Below are positions 17,643-27,435 of a stretch of 64,000 nucleotides of DNA, piece by piece (position 1 is the first letter of the stretch; each line of letters opens with the position of its first letter). The translations under genes and the position numbers were made by a program. Below the pieces are notes generated by a model, which ran no database searches, was not told where the DNA came from, and was given only the letters and a program-made list of their open reading frames with translations. Origin of the DNA: Bradyrhizobium stylosanthis (GTDB lineage: Bacteria; Pseudomonadota; Alphaproteobacteria; Rhizobiales; Xanthobacteraceae); assembly GCF_001641335.1 (NCBI RefSeq), contig NZ_LVEM01000001.1, positions 780,580 to 844,579 on the forward strand, read 5' to 3'.

Positions 17643-18533
17643 TCAGGCCGCGATGACGTCGTCGTCCTTTTTCAGGCAGGCGACGAAGCCTTGAAGCGCG
17701 CTGTATTGATGTCCCGCGCTGCGCTGAATGAAGAGCGTCTCGGCACGCGCGTGCGAGGCGCCGAGCGCGTGCACCGACACGCTGCCGCTCATCGCGCTGC
17801 GTTCGACCACCGCGCGTGGCAACAGCGTCACGCCCATGTCGGCGGCGACGCAGCCGATCATGCCGTCGAGCGTGCCGAGCTCGAAGCGTGCGGCCGACGG
17901 CCAGCCGAATTCGACGAAGATCTGTTCGAGCCGTTGGCGATAGGTGCAGCCGATGCGGAACACCAAGGCGGTCGGGCCGGATTCCGGCGTGCCGGCGCGC
18001 AGCTCGGCGAGCGAGCTCCAGCGCCGCGCGCTGACGAGCACCATCTCTTCGCGGAAGGCGTTCGTCGCGGTGAGATCGGCATGTGCGATAGGACCTGCGA
18101 CGAAGGCGCCGTCGAGCGTGCCGTCGAGCACGCTTGCGACGAGGTCGGCCGTGGTCGCGGTGCGCAGGGAGAGGCGCACGGCCGGGAAGCGGCGGTGGAA
18201 ATCAGCCAGCAGCGGCGGCAACCGCACGGCCGCGGTGGTCTCCATCGAGCCGATCGCCAGCGGGCCCTTCGGCTCGCCATCGTCGCGTGCGGCGAGCACG
18301 GCCTCGCGCGACAACGCGGCCATGCGCTGCGCGTAAGGCAAGAGACGCTTACCGGCGCCGGTCAGCGTCATGCCGCGGCTGTGACGCTCGAACAGCGGGG
18401 TGCCGATCTCGGCCTCCAGCGCCTTCACGCGCTGGGTGACGTTCGATTGCACCGTGTTGAGCTCTTCGGCGGCGCGGGTAATGCCGCCGGTGCGGGCGAC
18501 TGCGGCGAAGGTCTGGATGTCGCTGAGTTCCAT
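17643..18533 (-). CDS. LysR-family transcriptional regulator
   Basis: The product is 296 residues from the ATG at 18533. The N-terminal winged helix is typical (MELSDIQTFAAVARTGGITRAAEELN..VQSNVTQRVKALEAEIG), followed by the periplasmic-binding-like effector domain. It is divergent from the nitronate monooxygenase gene at 18631 with a 97-bp gap, the classic arrangement for a LysR activator and its target. The effector could be a nitroalkane or its product, which is inference only. Confidence 0.92.
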   Translation of the reverse strand: MELSDIQTFAAVARTGGITRAAEELNTVQSNVTQRVKALEAEIGTPLFERHSRGMTLTGAGKRLLPYAQRMAALSREAVLAARDDGEPKGPLAIGSMETTAAVRLPPLLADFHRRFPAVRLSLRTATTADLVASVLDGTLDGAFVAGPIAHADLTATNAFREEMVLVSARRWSSLAELRAGTPESGPTALVFRIGCTYRQRLEQIFVEFGWPSAARFELGTLDGMIGCVAADMGVTLLPRAVVERSAMSGSVSVHALGASHARAETLFIQRSAGHQYSALQGFVACLKKDDDVIAA

Positions 18534-18630
18534 GGTGTCGTTTCGCTTTTGAGATGGCAGCGTTCGCAACAATTCATTTTTCGAGAATGCTAGTCGCGCC
18601 TAGTCTCGCTGTCCAGATCAGGGAGGGACC

Positions 18631-19611
18631 ATGCCGCTTGCGACATCGCTGACCACGCTGCTCGGGATCAGGCATCCCATCCTGCTGGCGCCCATGGACG
18701 TCATCGCCGGCAGCCGTCTGGTCGCAGCGGTGAGCCGCGCCGGCGGCTTCGGCATCCTCGGTGGCGGCTATGGCGAGCGGGCGTGGCTGGAGCAGGAGAC
18801 AGCCAAGCTCGCGGGCCTCTCCGCGCCATTCGGCATCGGCTTCATCACGTGGAGCCTGGCCAGGCGGCCCGAGCTGCTCGACGTTGCGCTCGCCGCAAAG
18901 CCATCCGCGATCATGTTGTCGTTCGGCGATCCCGCGCCGTTCGCTGCGAAGATCAGGTCGGCGGGCGCCCGCCTGATCTGCCAGGTGCAGGACGAGCTCA
19001 TGGCGCGGCAGGCGCTCGATGCCGGCGCCGATGTCCTGATCGCGCAGGGGACGGAGGCAGGCGGTCACGGCGCCTCGCGCACCACCGTCGATCTCGTGCC
19101 GGCGGTCGTCGATCTCGCCGCGGGCCGCGTGCCAGTCGTCGCGGCCGGCGGCATCGCGGACGGGCGCGGGCTCGCCGCGATGATGATGCTCGGCGCAAGT
19201 GGCGTGCTGCTCGGCACGCGCTTCTATGCCAGCCAGGAGGCCGACGGCGCGGAGGAGGCCAAGCGGCGCATCTGCGCGGCGAACAGCGGCTCGACCGTGC
19301 GCGGCATCATCTTCGATCTCTCCCGCAACAATGTCTGGCCGGCGCCGTTCACGGGACGATGCCTGGTCAACGACCATGCCCGACGCTGGATCGGCCGCGA
19401 GGTCGAGCTGATGCAGAATGTTGCCGCAGTCGCCGCGGACTATGCCGCCGCAAAGACCGCCGGCAATTTCGACGTGGCCGCGGTGATTGCCGGCGAGGCA
19501 GTCGGACTGATCCATGATATTCCACCGGCGGCGGAGATCGTCGAGCGGATTGCGATTGAGGCGGAGCAGCTTCTGGCTGGACGGAGAAACTCCACCGCGT
19601 CAGCCGCCTGA
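18631..19611 (+). CDS. Nitronate monooxygenase family FMN protein (first of two)
   Basis: The product is 326 residues forming the TIM-barrel of the 2-nitropropane dioxygenase/nitronate monooxygenase family. FMN-binding motifs are present: PILLAPMDVIAG, AQGTEAGGHGA and [28 protein letters not shown]. Such enzymes oxidise toxic nitronates; relatives act as enoyl-ACP reductase (FabK) or oxidise other acids. It faces the LysR gene and is followed 20 bases later by a paralogue, so the pair is probably one operon. Confidence 0.88.
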   Translation: MPLATSLTTLLGIRHPILLAPMDVIAGSRLVAAVSRAGGFGILGGGYGERAWLEQETAKLAGLSAPFGIGFITWSLARRPELLDVALAAKPSAIMLSFGDPAPFAAKIRSAGARLICQVQDELMARQALDAGADVLIAQGTEAGGHGASRTTVDLVPAVVDLAAGRVPVVAAGGIADGRGLAAMMMLGASGVLLGTRFYASQEADGAEEAKRRICAANSGSTVRGIIFDLSRNNVWPAPFTGRCLVNDHARRWIGREVELMQNVAAVAADYAAAKTAGNFDVAAVIAGEAVGLIHDIPPAAEIVERIAIEAEQLLAGRRNSTASAA

Positions 19612-19631
19612 GCACAAGAGAGAGAACAACC

Positions 19632-21073
<1,442 letters not shown>

Positions 21074-21091
21074 CTTTTAGGACGTGGTCCG

Positions 21092-21304
21092 ATGTGTCTG
21101 CTTTGCGACGATGAGAAGGCCTATCAGGCCTACATGAATTACCTCGACAAGATGGAGCGGCAGGGCAAGGCCGCCGATCCCAATGTCGCCGTCAATGCCG
21201 TGCTCGACGAGCTCGAGGCCGCCGCGAATGCGGCCGCCAAAAAAGACGACCCGGCCAACGACAAGACCCTGTCTCCCTTCTTCTGCAGCCCGATCAATAA
21301 ATGA
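21092..21304 (+). CDS. Small conserved-looking protein between gatC and gatA
   Basis: The 70 residues begin [20 protein letters not shown] and end with CSPINK. The N-terminal CxxC (Cys2, Cys5) with a single further Cys near the end could bind metal. The rest is a charged helix rich in Ala/Lys/Asp. The gene starts 18 bases after gatC and its stop overlaps the gatA start (ATGA at 21301), so it is translationally coupled to gatA. I know of no function; its position suggests a role with, or riding on expression of, the amidotransferase. Confidence 0.75.
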   Translation: MCLLCDDEKAYQAYMNYLDKMERQGKAADPNVAVNAVLDELEAAANAAAKKDDPANDKTLSPFFCSPINK

Positions 21305-22776
21305 CCGATTTGACATCGCTGACGCTGGCCGAGGCCCGCAAGGGTCTCGCCGACAAGACTTTCACGTCGCTCGAGCTGACCGATGCGCATCTGAGCGCGA
21401 TCGAGAAAGCGCGCGTGCTCAATGCTTTCGTGATGGAGACGCCCGACCAGGCGCGCGCCATGGCGCGCGAGGCGGACGCGAAGATCGGGAAAGGTGACGC
21501 GGGCCCGCTCGCCGGCATCCCGCTCGGCATCAAGGACCTGTTCGCGACCAAGGGCGTGCGCACCACGGCGTGCTCGAAGATCCTCGGCAATTTCGTGCCG
21601 ACCTACGAGTCCACCGTGACCTCGCAGCTCTGGCGCGACGGCGCGGTGATGCTGGGCAAGCTCAACAATGACGAGTTCGCGATGGGCTCGGCCAACGAGA
21701 CCTCGTGCTTCGGTCCCGTCGGCAATCCCTGGCGGCGCGAGGGAAGCAACACGACGCTGGTGCCGGGCGGCTCGTCCGGCGGCTCGGCCTCGGCCGTGGC
21801 TGCGCTGCTCTGCATGGGTGCGACCGCGACCGACACCGGCGGCTCGATCCGCCAGCCGGCGGCGTTCACCGCGACCGTCGGCATCAAGCCGACCTACGGC
21901 CGCTGCTCGCGCTGGGGCATCGTCGCCTTTGCGTCCTCGCTCGACCAGGCCGGCCCGATCGCGCGCAGCGTGCGCGACAGCGCGATGCTGCTGCGCTCGA
22001 TGGCCGGTCACGATCCCAAGGACACGACGTCGGTCGATATCGCCGTGCCGGATTACGAGGCTGCGATCGGCAAGTCCGTGAAGGGCATGAAGATCGGCAT
22101 CCCCAAGGAGTATCGTCTCGACGGCATGCCGGCCGAGATCGAGAAACTTTGGACTGAGGGTGCGGCCTGGCTGAAGGCGGCCGGCGCCGAGCTCGTCGAA
22201 GTGTCGCTGCCGCACACGAAGTATGCGCTGCCGGCCTATTACATCGTGGCGCCGGCGGAGGCGTCCTCCAATCTGGCGCGCTATGACGGTGTGCGCTACG
22301 GCCTGCGCGAGCAGGGCAAGAACATCATCGAGCTCTACGAGAACACCCGCGCCGAAGGGTTTGGCGCGGAGGTGCGCCGCCGCGTCATGATCGGCACCTA
22401 TGTGCTCTCCGCCGGCTATTACGATGCCTATTATCTGCGCGCCCAGAAGGTGCGCACGTTGATCAAGAAGGACTTTGAAGATTGCTTCGCCAAGGGGGTC
22501 GACGCGATCCTGACGCCGGCGACGCCGTCGGCGGCCTTCGGCATCGGCGAGAAGGGCGGCGCCGACCCGGTCGAGATGTACCTCAACGACATCTTCACGG
22601 TGACCGTGAACATGGCGGGCCTGCCCGGCATCGCCGTGCCCGCCGGCAAGGACGCGCAGGGCCTGCCGCTCGGCCTGCAACTGATTGGCCGCCCGTTCGA
22701 GGAGGAGACGCTGTTCTCGCTCGGCGAGGTGATCGAGCAGGCGGCCGGCCGCTTCACGCCCGCGAGGTGGTGGTGA
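21301..22776 (+). CDS. gatA: Asp-tRNA(Asn)/Glu-tRNA(Gln) amidotransferase subunit A
   Basis: The product is 491 residues, typical for GatA. The amidase-signature triad is visible: Lys78 (GIKDLF), the Ser158-Ser159 segment in [12 protein letters not shown], and Ser182 in [10 protein letters not shown]. It releases ammonia from glutamine and passes it to GatB for transamidation of misacylated Glu-tRNA(Gln) or Asp-tRNA(Asn). Its start overlaps the preceding small gene and its stop overlaps the next one. Confidence 0.97.
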   Translation: MTDLTSLTLAEARKGLADKTFTSLELTDAHLSAIEKARVLNAFVMETPDQARAMAREADAKIGKGDAGPLAGIPLGIKDLFATKGVRTTACSKILGNFVPTYESTVTSQLWRDGAVMLGKLNNDEFAMGSANETSCFGPVGNPWRREGSNTTLVPGGSSGGSASAVAALLCMGATATDTGGSIRQPAAFTATVGIKPTYGRCSRWGIVAFASSLDQAGPIARSVRDSAMLLRSMAGHDPKDTTSVDIAVPDYEAAIGKSVKGMKIGIPKEYRLDGMPAEIEKLWTEGAAWLKAAGAELVEVSLPHTKYALPAYYIVAPAEASSNLARYDGVRYGLREQGKNIIELYENTRAEGFGAEVRRRVMIGTYVLSAGYYDAYYLRAQKVRTLIKKDFEDCFAKGVDAILTPATPSAAFGIGEKGGADPVEMYLNDIFTVTVNMAGLPGIAVPAGKDAQGLPLGLQLIGRPFEEETLFSLGEVIEQAAGRFTPARWW

Positions 22777-23069
22777 ATGTCGCGGGCTTCATCGCGAGCC
22801 TCGACGGCGCGGCGCCAGCGCCGGAGCTGAACGCGCCGCTCGCCGGTCTTTGGTGGGCTGCCAAGGGCGACTGGGACCAGGCGCACAAGCTCGTCCAGGA
22901 CGACCAGGGGCGCGACTCCGCCTGGGTGCACGCCTATCTGCACCGCGTCGAAGGCGATCTCGGCAACGCCGGCTACTGGTACCGCCAGGCGGGCAAGCCC
23001 GCGGCAAAGGATTCATTGGAAGCGGAGTGGGAGCGGATCGCTGCCACGCTGCTCGGGAGCACAACATGA
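22773..23069 (+). CDS. Small protein of unknown function between gatA and gatB
   Basis: The 98 residues begin at a GTG that overlaps the gatA stop and end in an ATGA overlap with gatB. Alternative GTG starts lie three and six bases earlier. The sequence has several Trp residues and a repeat-like pattern ([41 protein letters not shown]) that resembles a single TPR/Sel1-like helical hairpin pair. Strict coupling on both sides and good coding bias make it a real gene. Function unknown. Confidence 0.75.
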   Translation: MNVAGFIASLDGAAPAPELNAPLAGLWWAAKGDWDQAHKLVQDDQGRDSAWVHAYLHRVEGDLGNAGYWYRQAGKPAAKDSLEAEWERIAATLLGSTT

Positions 23070-24544
23070 GCACGGCCACGCACAAGCTTCTCAGGGGCGC
23101 CACGGGTGACTGGGAGATGGTCATCGGCATGGAGATCCATGCCCAGGTGACGTCGAACTCAAAGCTGTTCTCGGGCGCCTCCACCACGTTCGGCGGCGAG
23201 CCGAACAGCCACGTGTCGCTGGTGGACGCCGCGATGCCGGGCATGCTGCCTGTGATCAACGAGGAATGCGTCAGGCAAGCTGTCCGGACCGGGCTCGGTC
23301 TCAACGCTCAGATCAATCTGCGCTCGGTGTTTGACCGCAAGAACTATTTCTATCCGGACTCGCCGCAGGGCTACCAGATCAGCCAGTACAAGTCGCCGAT
23401 CGTCGGCGAGGGCGAAGTCGTCGTCGAGCTGGACGGTGGCAGGACGGCCACCATCGGCATCGAGCGGCTGCATCTGGAGCAGGATGCCGGCAAGTTGCTG
23501 CACGACCAGTCGCCGTCGATGTCCTTTGTCGATCTCAACCGCTGCGGCGTGGCGCTGATGGAGATCGTCTCCAAGCCCGACATCCGCGACGCCGAGCAGG
23601 CCAAGGCCTATGTGACCAAGCTGCGCTCGATCCTGCGCTATCTCGGCACCTGCGACGGCGACATGGAGAAGGGAAACTTGCGCGCCGACGTCAACGTCTC
23701 CGTGCGCAAGCCGGGAGCGCCGCTCGGCACCCGCTGCGAGATCAAGAACATGAACTCGATCACCTTCATTGGCCAGGCGATCGAGTTCGAGGCGCGCCGG
23801 CAGATCGAGATCCTCGAGGAAGGCGGCGCCATCGACCAGGAAACGCGGCTCTATGACCCCAACAAGGGCGAGACGCGCTCGATGCGGTCGAAGGAAGAGG
23901 CGCACGACTATCGCTACTTCCCCGACCCCGACCTGTTGCCGCTGGAGTTCAGCCAGGCGTTCGTCGACGAACTGAAGGCCGAGCTGCCCGAGCTGCCGGA
24001 CCAGAAGAAGACGCGCTTCGTCGCCGATTTCGGCCTGTCGGCCTATGATGCGAGCGTGCTGGTCGCCGAGCGCGAGAGCGCACTGTTCTACGAGACGGTG
24101 CTCGACAAGCTCGCCAACCGCGCGCGCGACGGCAAGATGGCGGCGAACTGGGTGATCAACGAGCTGTTCGGCCGTCTCAACAAGGAAGGCCGGGATATTA
24201 CGGACTCTCCGGTCAACGCCGAACAGCTCGCGGCGATCGTCGATCTGATCGGCGAGGGCACGATCTCGGGCAAGATCGCCAAGGATCTGTTCGAGATCGT
24301 CTGGCAGGAAGGTGGCGACCCGCGCGCGCTGGTCGAAAGCCGCGGCATGAAGCAGGTCACCGACCTCTCGGCGATCGAGAAGGTGGTCGACGACATCATC
24401 GCGGCCAATCCGGACAAGGCCGCGCAGGTCAAGGACAAGCCGCAGTCGCTCGGCTGGTTCGTCGGCCAGGTGATGAAGGCGTCCGGCGGCAAAGCCAATC
24501 CGCAGAGCGTCAACGACCTGCTCAAGTCCAAGCTCGGCGTCTAG
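23066..24544 (+). CDS. gatB: Asp-tRNA(Asn)/Glu-tRNA(Gln) amidotransferase subunit B
   Basis: The product is 492 residues from the ATG at 23066. The kinase-like catalytic cradle has [21 protein letters not shown]-like [15 protein letters not shown] and the metal region; the C-terminal tail (from about residue 380) is the helical YqeY-like domain that binds tRNA. It activates and amidates the misacylated tRNA. It closes the operon, which is followed by a strong hairpin. Confidence 0.97.
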   Translation: MSTATHKLLRGATGDWEMVIGMEIHAQVTSNSKLFSGASTTFGGEPNSHVSLVDAAMPGMLPVINEECVRQAVRTGLGLNAQINLRSVFDRKNYFYPDSPQGYQISQYKSPIVGEGEVVVELDGGRTATIGIERLHLEQDAGKLLHDQSPSMSFVDLNRCGVALMEIVSKPDIRDAEQAKAYVTKLRSILRYLGTCDGDMEKGNLRADVNVSVRKPGAPLGTRCEIKNMNSITFIGQAIEFEARRQIEILEEGGAIDQETRLYDPNKGETRSMRSKEEAHDYRYFPDPDLLPLEFSQAFVDELKAELPELPDQKKTRFVADFGLSAYDASVLVAERESALFYETVLDKLANRARDGKMAANWVINELFGRLNKEGRDITDSPVNAEQLAAIVDLIGEGTISGKIAKDLFEIVWQEGGDPRALVESRGMKQVTDLSAIEKVVDDIIAANPDKAAQVKDKPQSLGWFVGQVMKASGGKANPQSVNDLLKSKLGV

Positions 24545-24560
24545 CCTCACGCGTTCGAAC

Positions 24561-24587
24561 GAGGTGACGGACACGCTCCGTCACCTC
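24561..24587 (+). terminator. Hairpin terminator after gatB
   Basis: GAGGTGACGGA (24561-24571) and TCCGTCACCTC (24577-24587) form a perfect 11-bp stem with a 5-base loop, 16 bases after the gatB stop. The run after it (GCTTGGTGTTTG) is only weakly T-rich, so termination may be partial or aided by Rho. Confidence 0.7.
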
Positions 24588-25109
24588 GCTTGGTGTTTGC
24601 GATGCGACGCTCGCGCGTCATCGACGGCGAAGATCATCCCGTTCAAGCGCGATGCGGCGGCCGAATCGCAGCCCGCGCGATTCGCGCAAAACGGCGACTT
24701 GCACACGCTCCGACGAGCGCTTCCGCCGTTAAGCATGAAAATAATTTCGTTGCCAAAATTCGCGACTCAGAGTCCGCGACTCGCCTCCGCGGCGCCGTCG
24801 CGCGCCGTGCAGCGTTCGTCGACGCACTGATCGCACGCGATGTATGCGCACAGAATAATACTTGCTGCATAGTGTTTTTCTGCAATCGCTGCGCTTGCCG
24901 ATGTCGCTGTTGCGAGAAGCATTCGCAATCGCGGACGCGTGTCTCCGCGTGTCGGCAAATCAAGCGCGGCTGGCGCACGCGCGCTGCGTCGTCAACACTT
25001 CCTTAAGTCAGAAGATGTTTTTTTCGTCGTGTTGGTGTATTCGGGGTGAGTGCATTCGATCCCCGAATGCGCGCAGCGATTAAAGCCATCTCACACATCG
25101 GAGGGCAAC
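24588..25109. other. Intergenic region with no convincing gene (gatB to the Lys-rich gene)
   Basis: About 520 bases. Short frames exist but none has a ribosome binding site and recognisable protein. From about 24730 the composition falls below the local GC level, with AT-rich stretches such as AAAATAATTTCG and GAAGATGTTTTTTTCG, consistent with promoter and leader sequence for the lysine-rich gene at 25110. I see no tRNA, repeat family or clear regulator box. Confidence 0.5.
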
Positions 25110-25202
25110 ATGGCCAAGAAAGCGAAGAAGGCGAAGAAGGCGAAGAGCGCAGTGAAGAAGACTGCGAAGAAGACCCGCAAGGTCGCGAAGAAGAAGAAGT
25201 AA
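25110..25202 (+). CDS. Very small lysine-rich, histone H1-like protein (30 aa)
   Basis: An ATG at 25110 behind a strong ribosome binding site (GGAGGG) starts a 30-residue frame made of Ala-Lys-Lys repeats: MAKKAKKAKKAKSAVKK, then TAKKTRKVAKKKK. Over half of the residues are Lys or Arg. It resembles the C-terminal tails of bacterial histone H1-like and AlgP-like proteins, so it may bind nucleic acid. The size is below the limits of most gene finders. It is isolated, with long empty regions on both sides, implying its own promoter. Function is inferred from composition only. Confidence 0.65.
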   Translation: MAKKAKKAKKAKSAVKKTAKKTRKVAKKKK

Positions 25203-26063
25203 CTTCGCTTCTGAAGTTGCCGGCCCCTAGCAGCCGGCACGTCATCAGCGCCTCCCAGAGGTTCTGATCGACGATAGAGGGTGTCGGCGAGACATCAGGT
25301 CAACGGTCGGGTCGTTCTCTTTTACGGCCCGGCAGAAGAAACAAAGTTTTCTTCGTTCGGTGCGGTTCTCTTTCCAAAGGGCTCCGCAATTTCACAAGCG
25401 GCCTTCGGGCCAACGTGAAATCTGGTCCTGACGTGTTCGCCGACGCCCTCGTTCTCCCTGAGGCCGGGGTATTGCCGGCATTCCCTTTCCCGACATTGCT
25501 GATCTGACCGCGACGTCGCCGCGCTGCCCTGAGGCAGGCAGGCCACGGCGCCAGTGGCGTTGTGTGCGCCATCTCTTCATGCGCGGTGCCGTCGCCGGGC
25601 TACGAGCGGCGGTCCTGCACGCCGAGACGGCCGTGGTCGAGCCGATCGGCCGCGGTGCGCCGGATTCCCCGTGGGCGCGGGGACTGGCGGGGGCAGGGTG
25701 CGGTCACGACGGCGCCGCTCCCACAAATTGCAGCCGCAGGACGCCCACCACCGCGCGCGATGGTTATCGATGTCCCAAAATCCAGCGGTAAACAGAATCT
25801 GACGAATCGCAAAAGTGCCTGCAAATCAGGGACTTTTTGAATTCCGCGCGCGGGTGCCGCGCGCTCGCGTTTACGTCTGCTTCATCGCGATACTTAAACT
25901 GCCATTCAAATTTGCCCGCCATCATTACCTCCAACAACAAGCCGGCAAACGGCGTTGGGGAAGAGTTGAACGGCGCAGGATCCCAGAAAGGGATTTTGCA
26001 AATCACAGTTGGACGGGAGCCGCGCTCGGGGGACGAGGCGGCATAAGAAAAAGGGGATGCGTT
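25203..26063. other. 861-bp region without a convincing gene
   Basis: Directly after the Lys-rich gene are two small inverted repeats, AACTTC-GAAGTT (25201-25218) and GCCGGC-GCCGGC (25219-25238), which may end its transcript. The rest holds several overlapping frames of 70-90 codons on both strands, all Arg/Pro/Ala-rich with no start signals, so I do not call them. The last ~60 bases, with GAAAAAGGGGA, serve the gene at 26064. A non-coding RNA is possible but no known family is recognisable. Confidence 0.45.
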
Positions 26064-26330
26064 ATGTTTCAGGGTACTTTCGATCTCGATACGGCCACTC
26101 CGATCGATGCGAGCGCGCTGTCGGACGTGCTGTTCGAGCGCGGGATCTATTGGGCGAGCGGCCGCTCCGGCCTCGTCGATCTCGTCGCCGCGCATAAATG
26201 GTTCAACCTCGCTGCCCTGAAGGGCCGCAAGGACGCCGTGGCGCTGCGCCAGGAAGTTGCCGGCCAGATGTCGGATGCCGAGATCTCGGTCGCGCAGCGC
26301 GAGGCCAGGGCCTGGGTGTCCGCTCACTAA
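26064..26330 (+). CDS. Small Sel1-repeat-like protein (88 aa)
   Basis: The 88 residues start at 26064 with an AAAAAGGGG ribosome binding site upstream. The middle, LVAAHKWFNLAALKGRKDAVALR, matches the helix pair of a Sel1-type TPR (AxxWxxxAAxxG). The rest is predicted helical. Sel1 repeats mediate protein contacts. Single-repeat small proteins of this type occur in Bradyrhizobium, but I know of no assigned role. It stands alone. Confidence 0.75.
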   Translation: MFQGTFDLDTATPIDASALSDVLFERGIYWASGRSGLVDLVAAHKWFNLAALKGRKDAVALRQEVAGQMSDAEISVAQREARAWVSAH

Positions 26331-26527
26331 GAGCCGTCTCCGTTCCGATGGAACCGGAGCAGGGCTTCCGGTTCCCATGTGACGCGCTTTCCACGCGCCA
26401 GCCGATATCGCCTTCGCTCGAAGCGGCTTTGAACTGAGAATCCGGTTCGCCCCCGTGTTTTCACGGGCGGCCTTGGTTGCGCTGAATCAAATCTTTCGTC
26501 GTGCCGTCGCTTAACAACCGGCGCGGT

Positions 26528-26737
26528 ATGAGCACCCACGACATCAATGAACAATGGCTGCCGATTCAGATCGCGCCCGACGACTGCGTTCTGGAACTCG
26601 GACGGCCCTACAAGACGGGCATCGTGCCCTGGACCTTTCCGGCCCGGCGCACGTCCGGTGTCTGGTTCAACGTCTGGGCCGACGAGCCGGTGCTGATCTC
26701 ACCCTCGCATTGGCGGATCTGGCGCTCCGGCGGCTAG
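26528..26737 (+). CDS. Small hypothetical cytoplasmic protein (69 aa)
   Basis: The 69 residues begin MSTHDINEQWLPIQIAPDD. The sequence is rich in Trp and Pro (PWTFPARRTSGVWFNVWAD, SHWRIW) and looks like a compact beta domain. It lies between the Sel1-like gene and the tRNA and reads with normal codon use for the region. I recognise no characterised family. Confidence 0.65.
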   Translation: MSTHDINEQWLPIQIAPDDCVLELGRPYKTGIVPWTFPARRTSGVWFNVWADEPVLISPSHWRIWRSGG

Positions 26738-26850
26738 GTGAGGGCACGCATATATAAGGTGAGCGGGGAATCGGGCTGAGCCCAACCGTGTGGCTGCGGC
26801 CAAGCGTCGTCTTCAGGTGAAAGAACGGCAGACCCTGATTCTGCTGCTGG

Positions 26851-26943
26851 TGGCGGAGAGGGAGGGATTCGAACCCTCGATACAGCTTGAGACCGTATGA
26901 CGCTTTAGCAAAGCGTTGCCTTCAGCCACTCGGCCACCTCTCC
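26851..26943 (-). tRNA. tRNA-Ser (anticodon GCU)
   Basis: Read on the minus strand, the 93-base gene starts GGAGAGGTGGCCGAGTGG and ends with CCTCTCC, the discriminator G and an encoded CCA. The 7-bp acceptor stem pairs perfectly. The anticodon stem ACGCT/AGCGT holds the loop TTGCTAA, giving anticodon GCT for AGC/AGU codons. The long variable arm expected of class II tRNA-Ser is present, as is the T-loop GGTTCGAATCC. Confidence 0.96.
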
Positions 26944-27435
26944 GGTGCGAGCCTTATGCCTCTAATTGCTTGGGCCGGTCAATTTGTAAGCGCGTGTTTG
27001 CGCTCGAATATTCCCATCGATTTTCCGAACAGACCCGGTTTGCTTCCCGGACGAGAACCGTTACGTCGCAAGAACGGACGCGGGGCTCGAACGTCGCGCA
27101 TGTGCAATGAGACTGCTCGTTGCGGGTGAGTTTCTCTCGTTCTGGCGTAAGTGGCTGGATTTGCTGTAGAATCAATCAATCTCGTGGAGGGGGTCATCGA
27201 GGGAGCGAAACCCCTCCGTCTCGGCGATCGTTACCTTAATGTATTGATTTTGCGTGTTTTTATTTCCGAATGCCTGTGTCGCAGGTGGGATGAGCTGCCT
27301 CTAGACTGTATCGGCTCAGACAGCCGGCCGATCTGGTAACGGTGCTCTCGGCGGGACCGGGCGACGCGAGCGGCCGAACCGGATGGGCCTTCGCAGGACC
27401 AGTTGCTAAGGTCAACGAGTTGGATTGAGGGAGGA
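26944..27435. other. AT-richer intergenic region between tRNA-Ser and the TPR glycosyltransferase gene
   Basis: Roughly 490 bases with no supportable gene. Near 27185-27217 a stem is possible between GGAGGGGG and CCCCTCC. An AT-rich block (27235-27270) includes TTAATGTATTGATTTTGCGTG and may hold the promoter of the downstream gene. No copy of the tRNA 3' end was seen that would mark an attachment site. Confidence 0.4.

Noticed and set aside
25300-25572. A 90-codon minus-strand frame in the gene-poor stretch
   Set aside because: It is Arg/Pro-rich with no ribosome binding site or family match; overlapping frames of similar length exist on both strands.
26851-26943. tRNA-Ser as an integration site for an island
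   Set aside because: No integrase gene, no second copy of the tRNA 3' end and no sharp composition change were found next to it.
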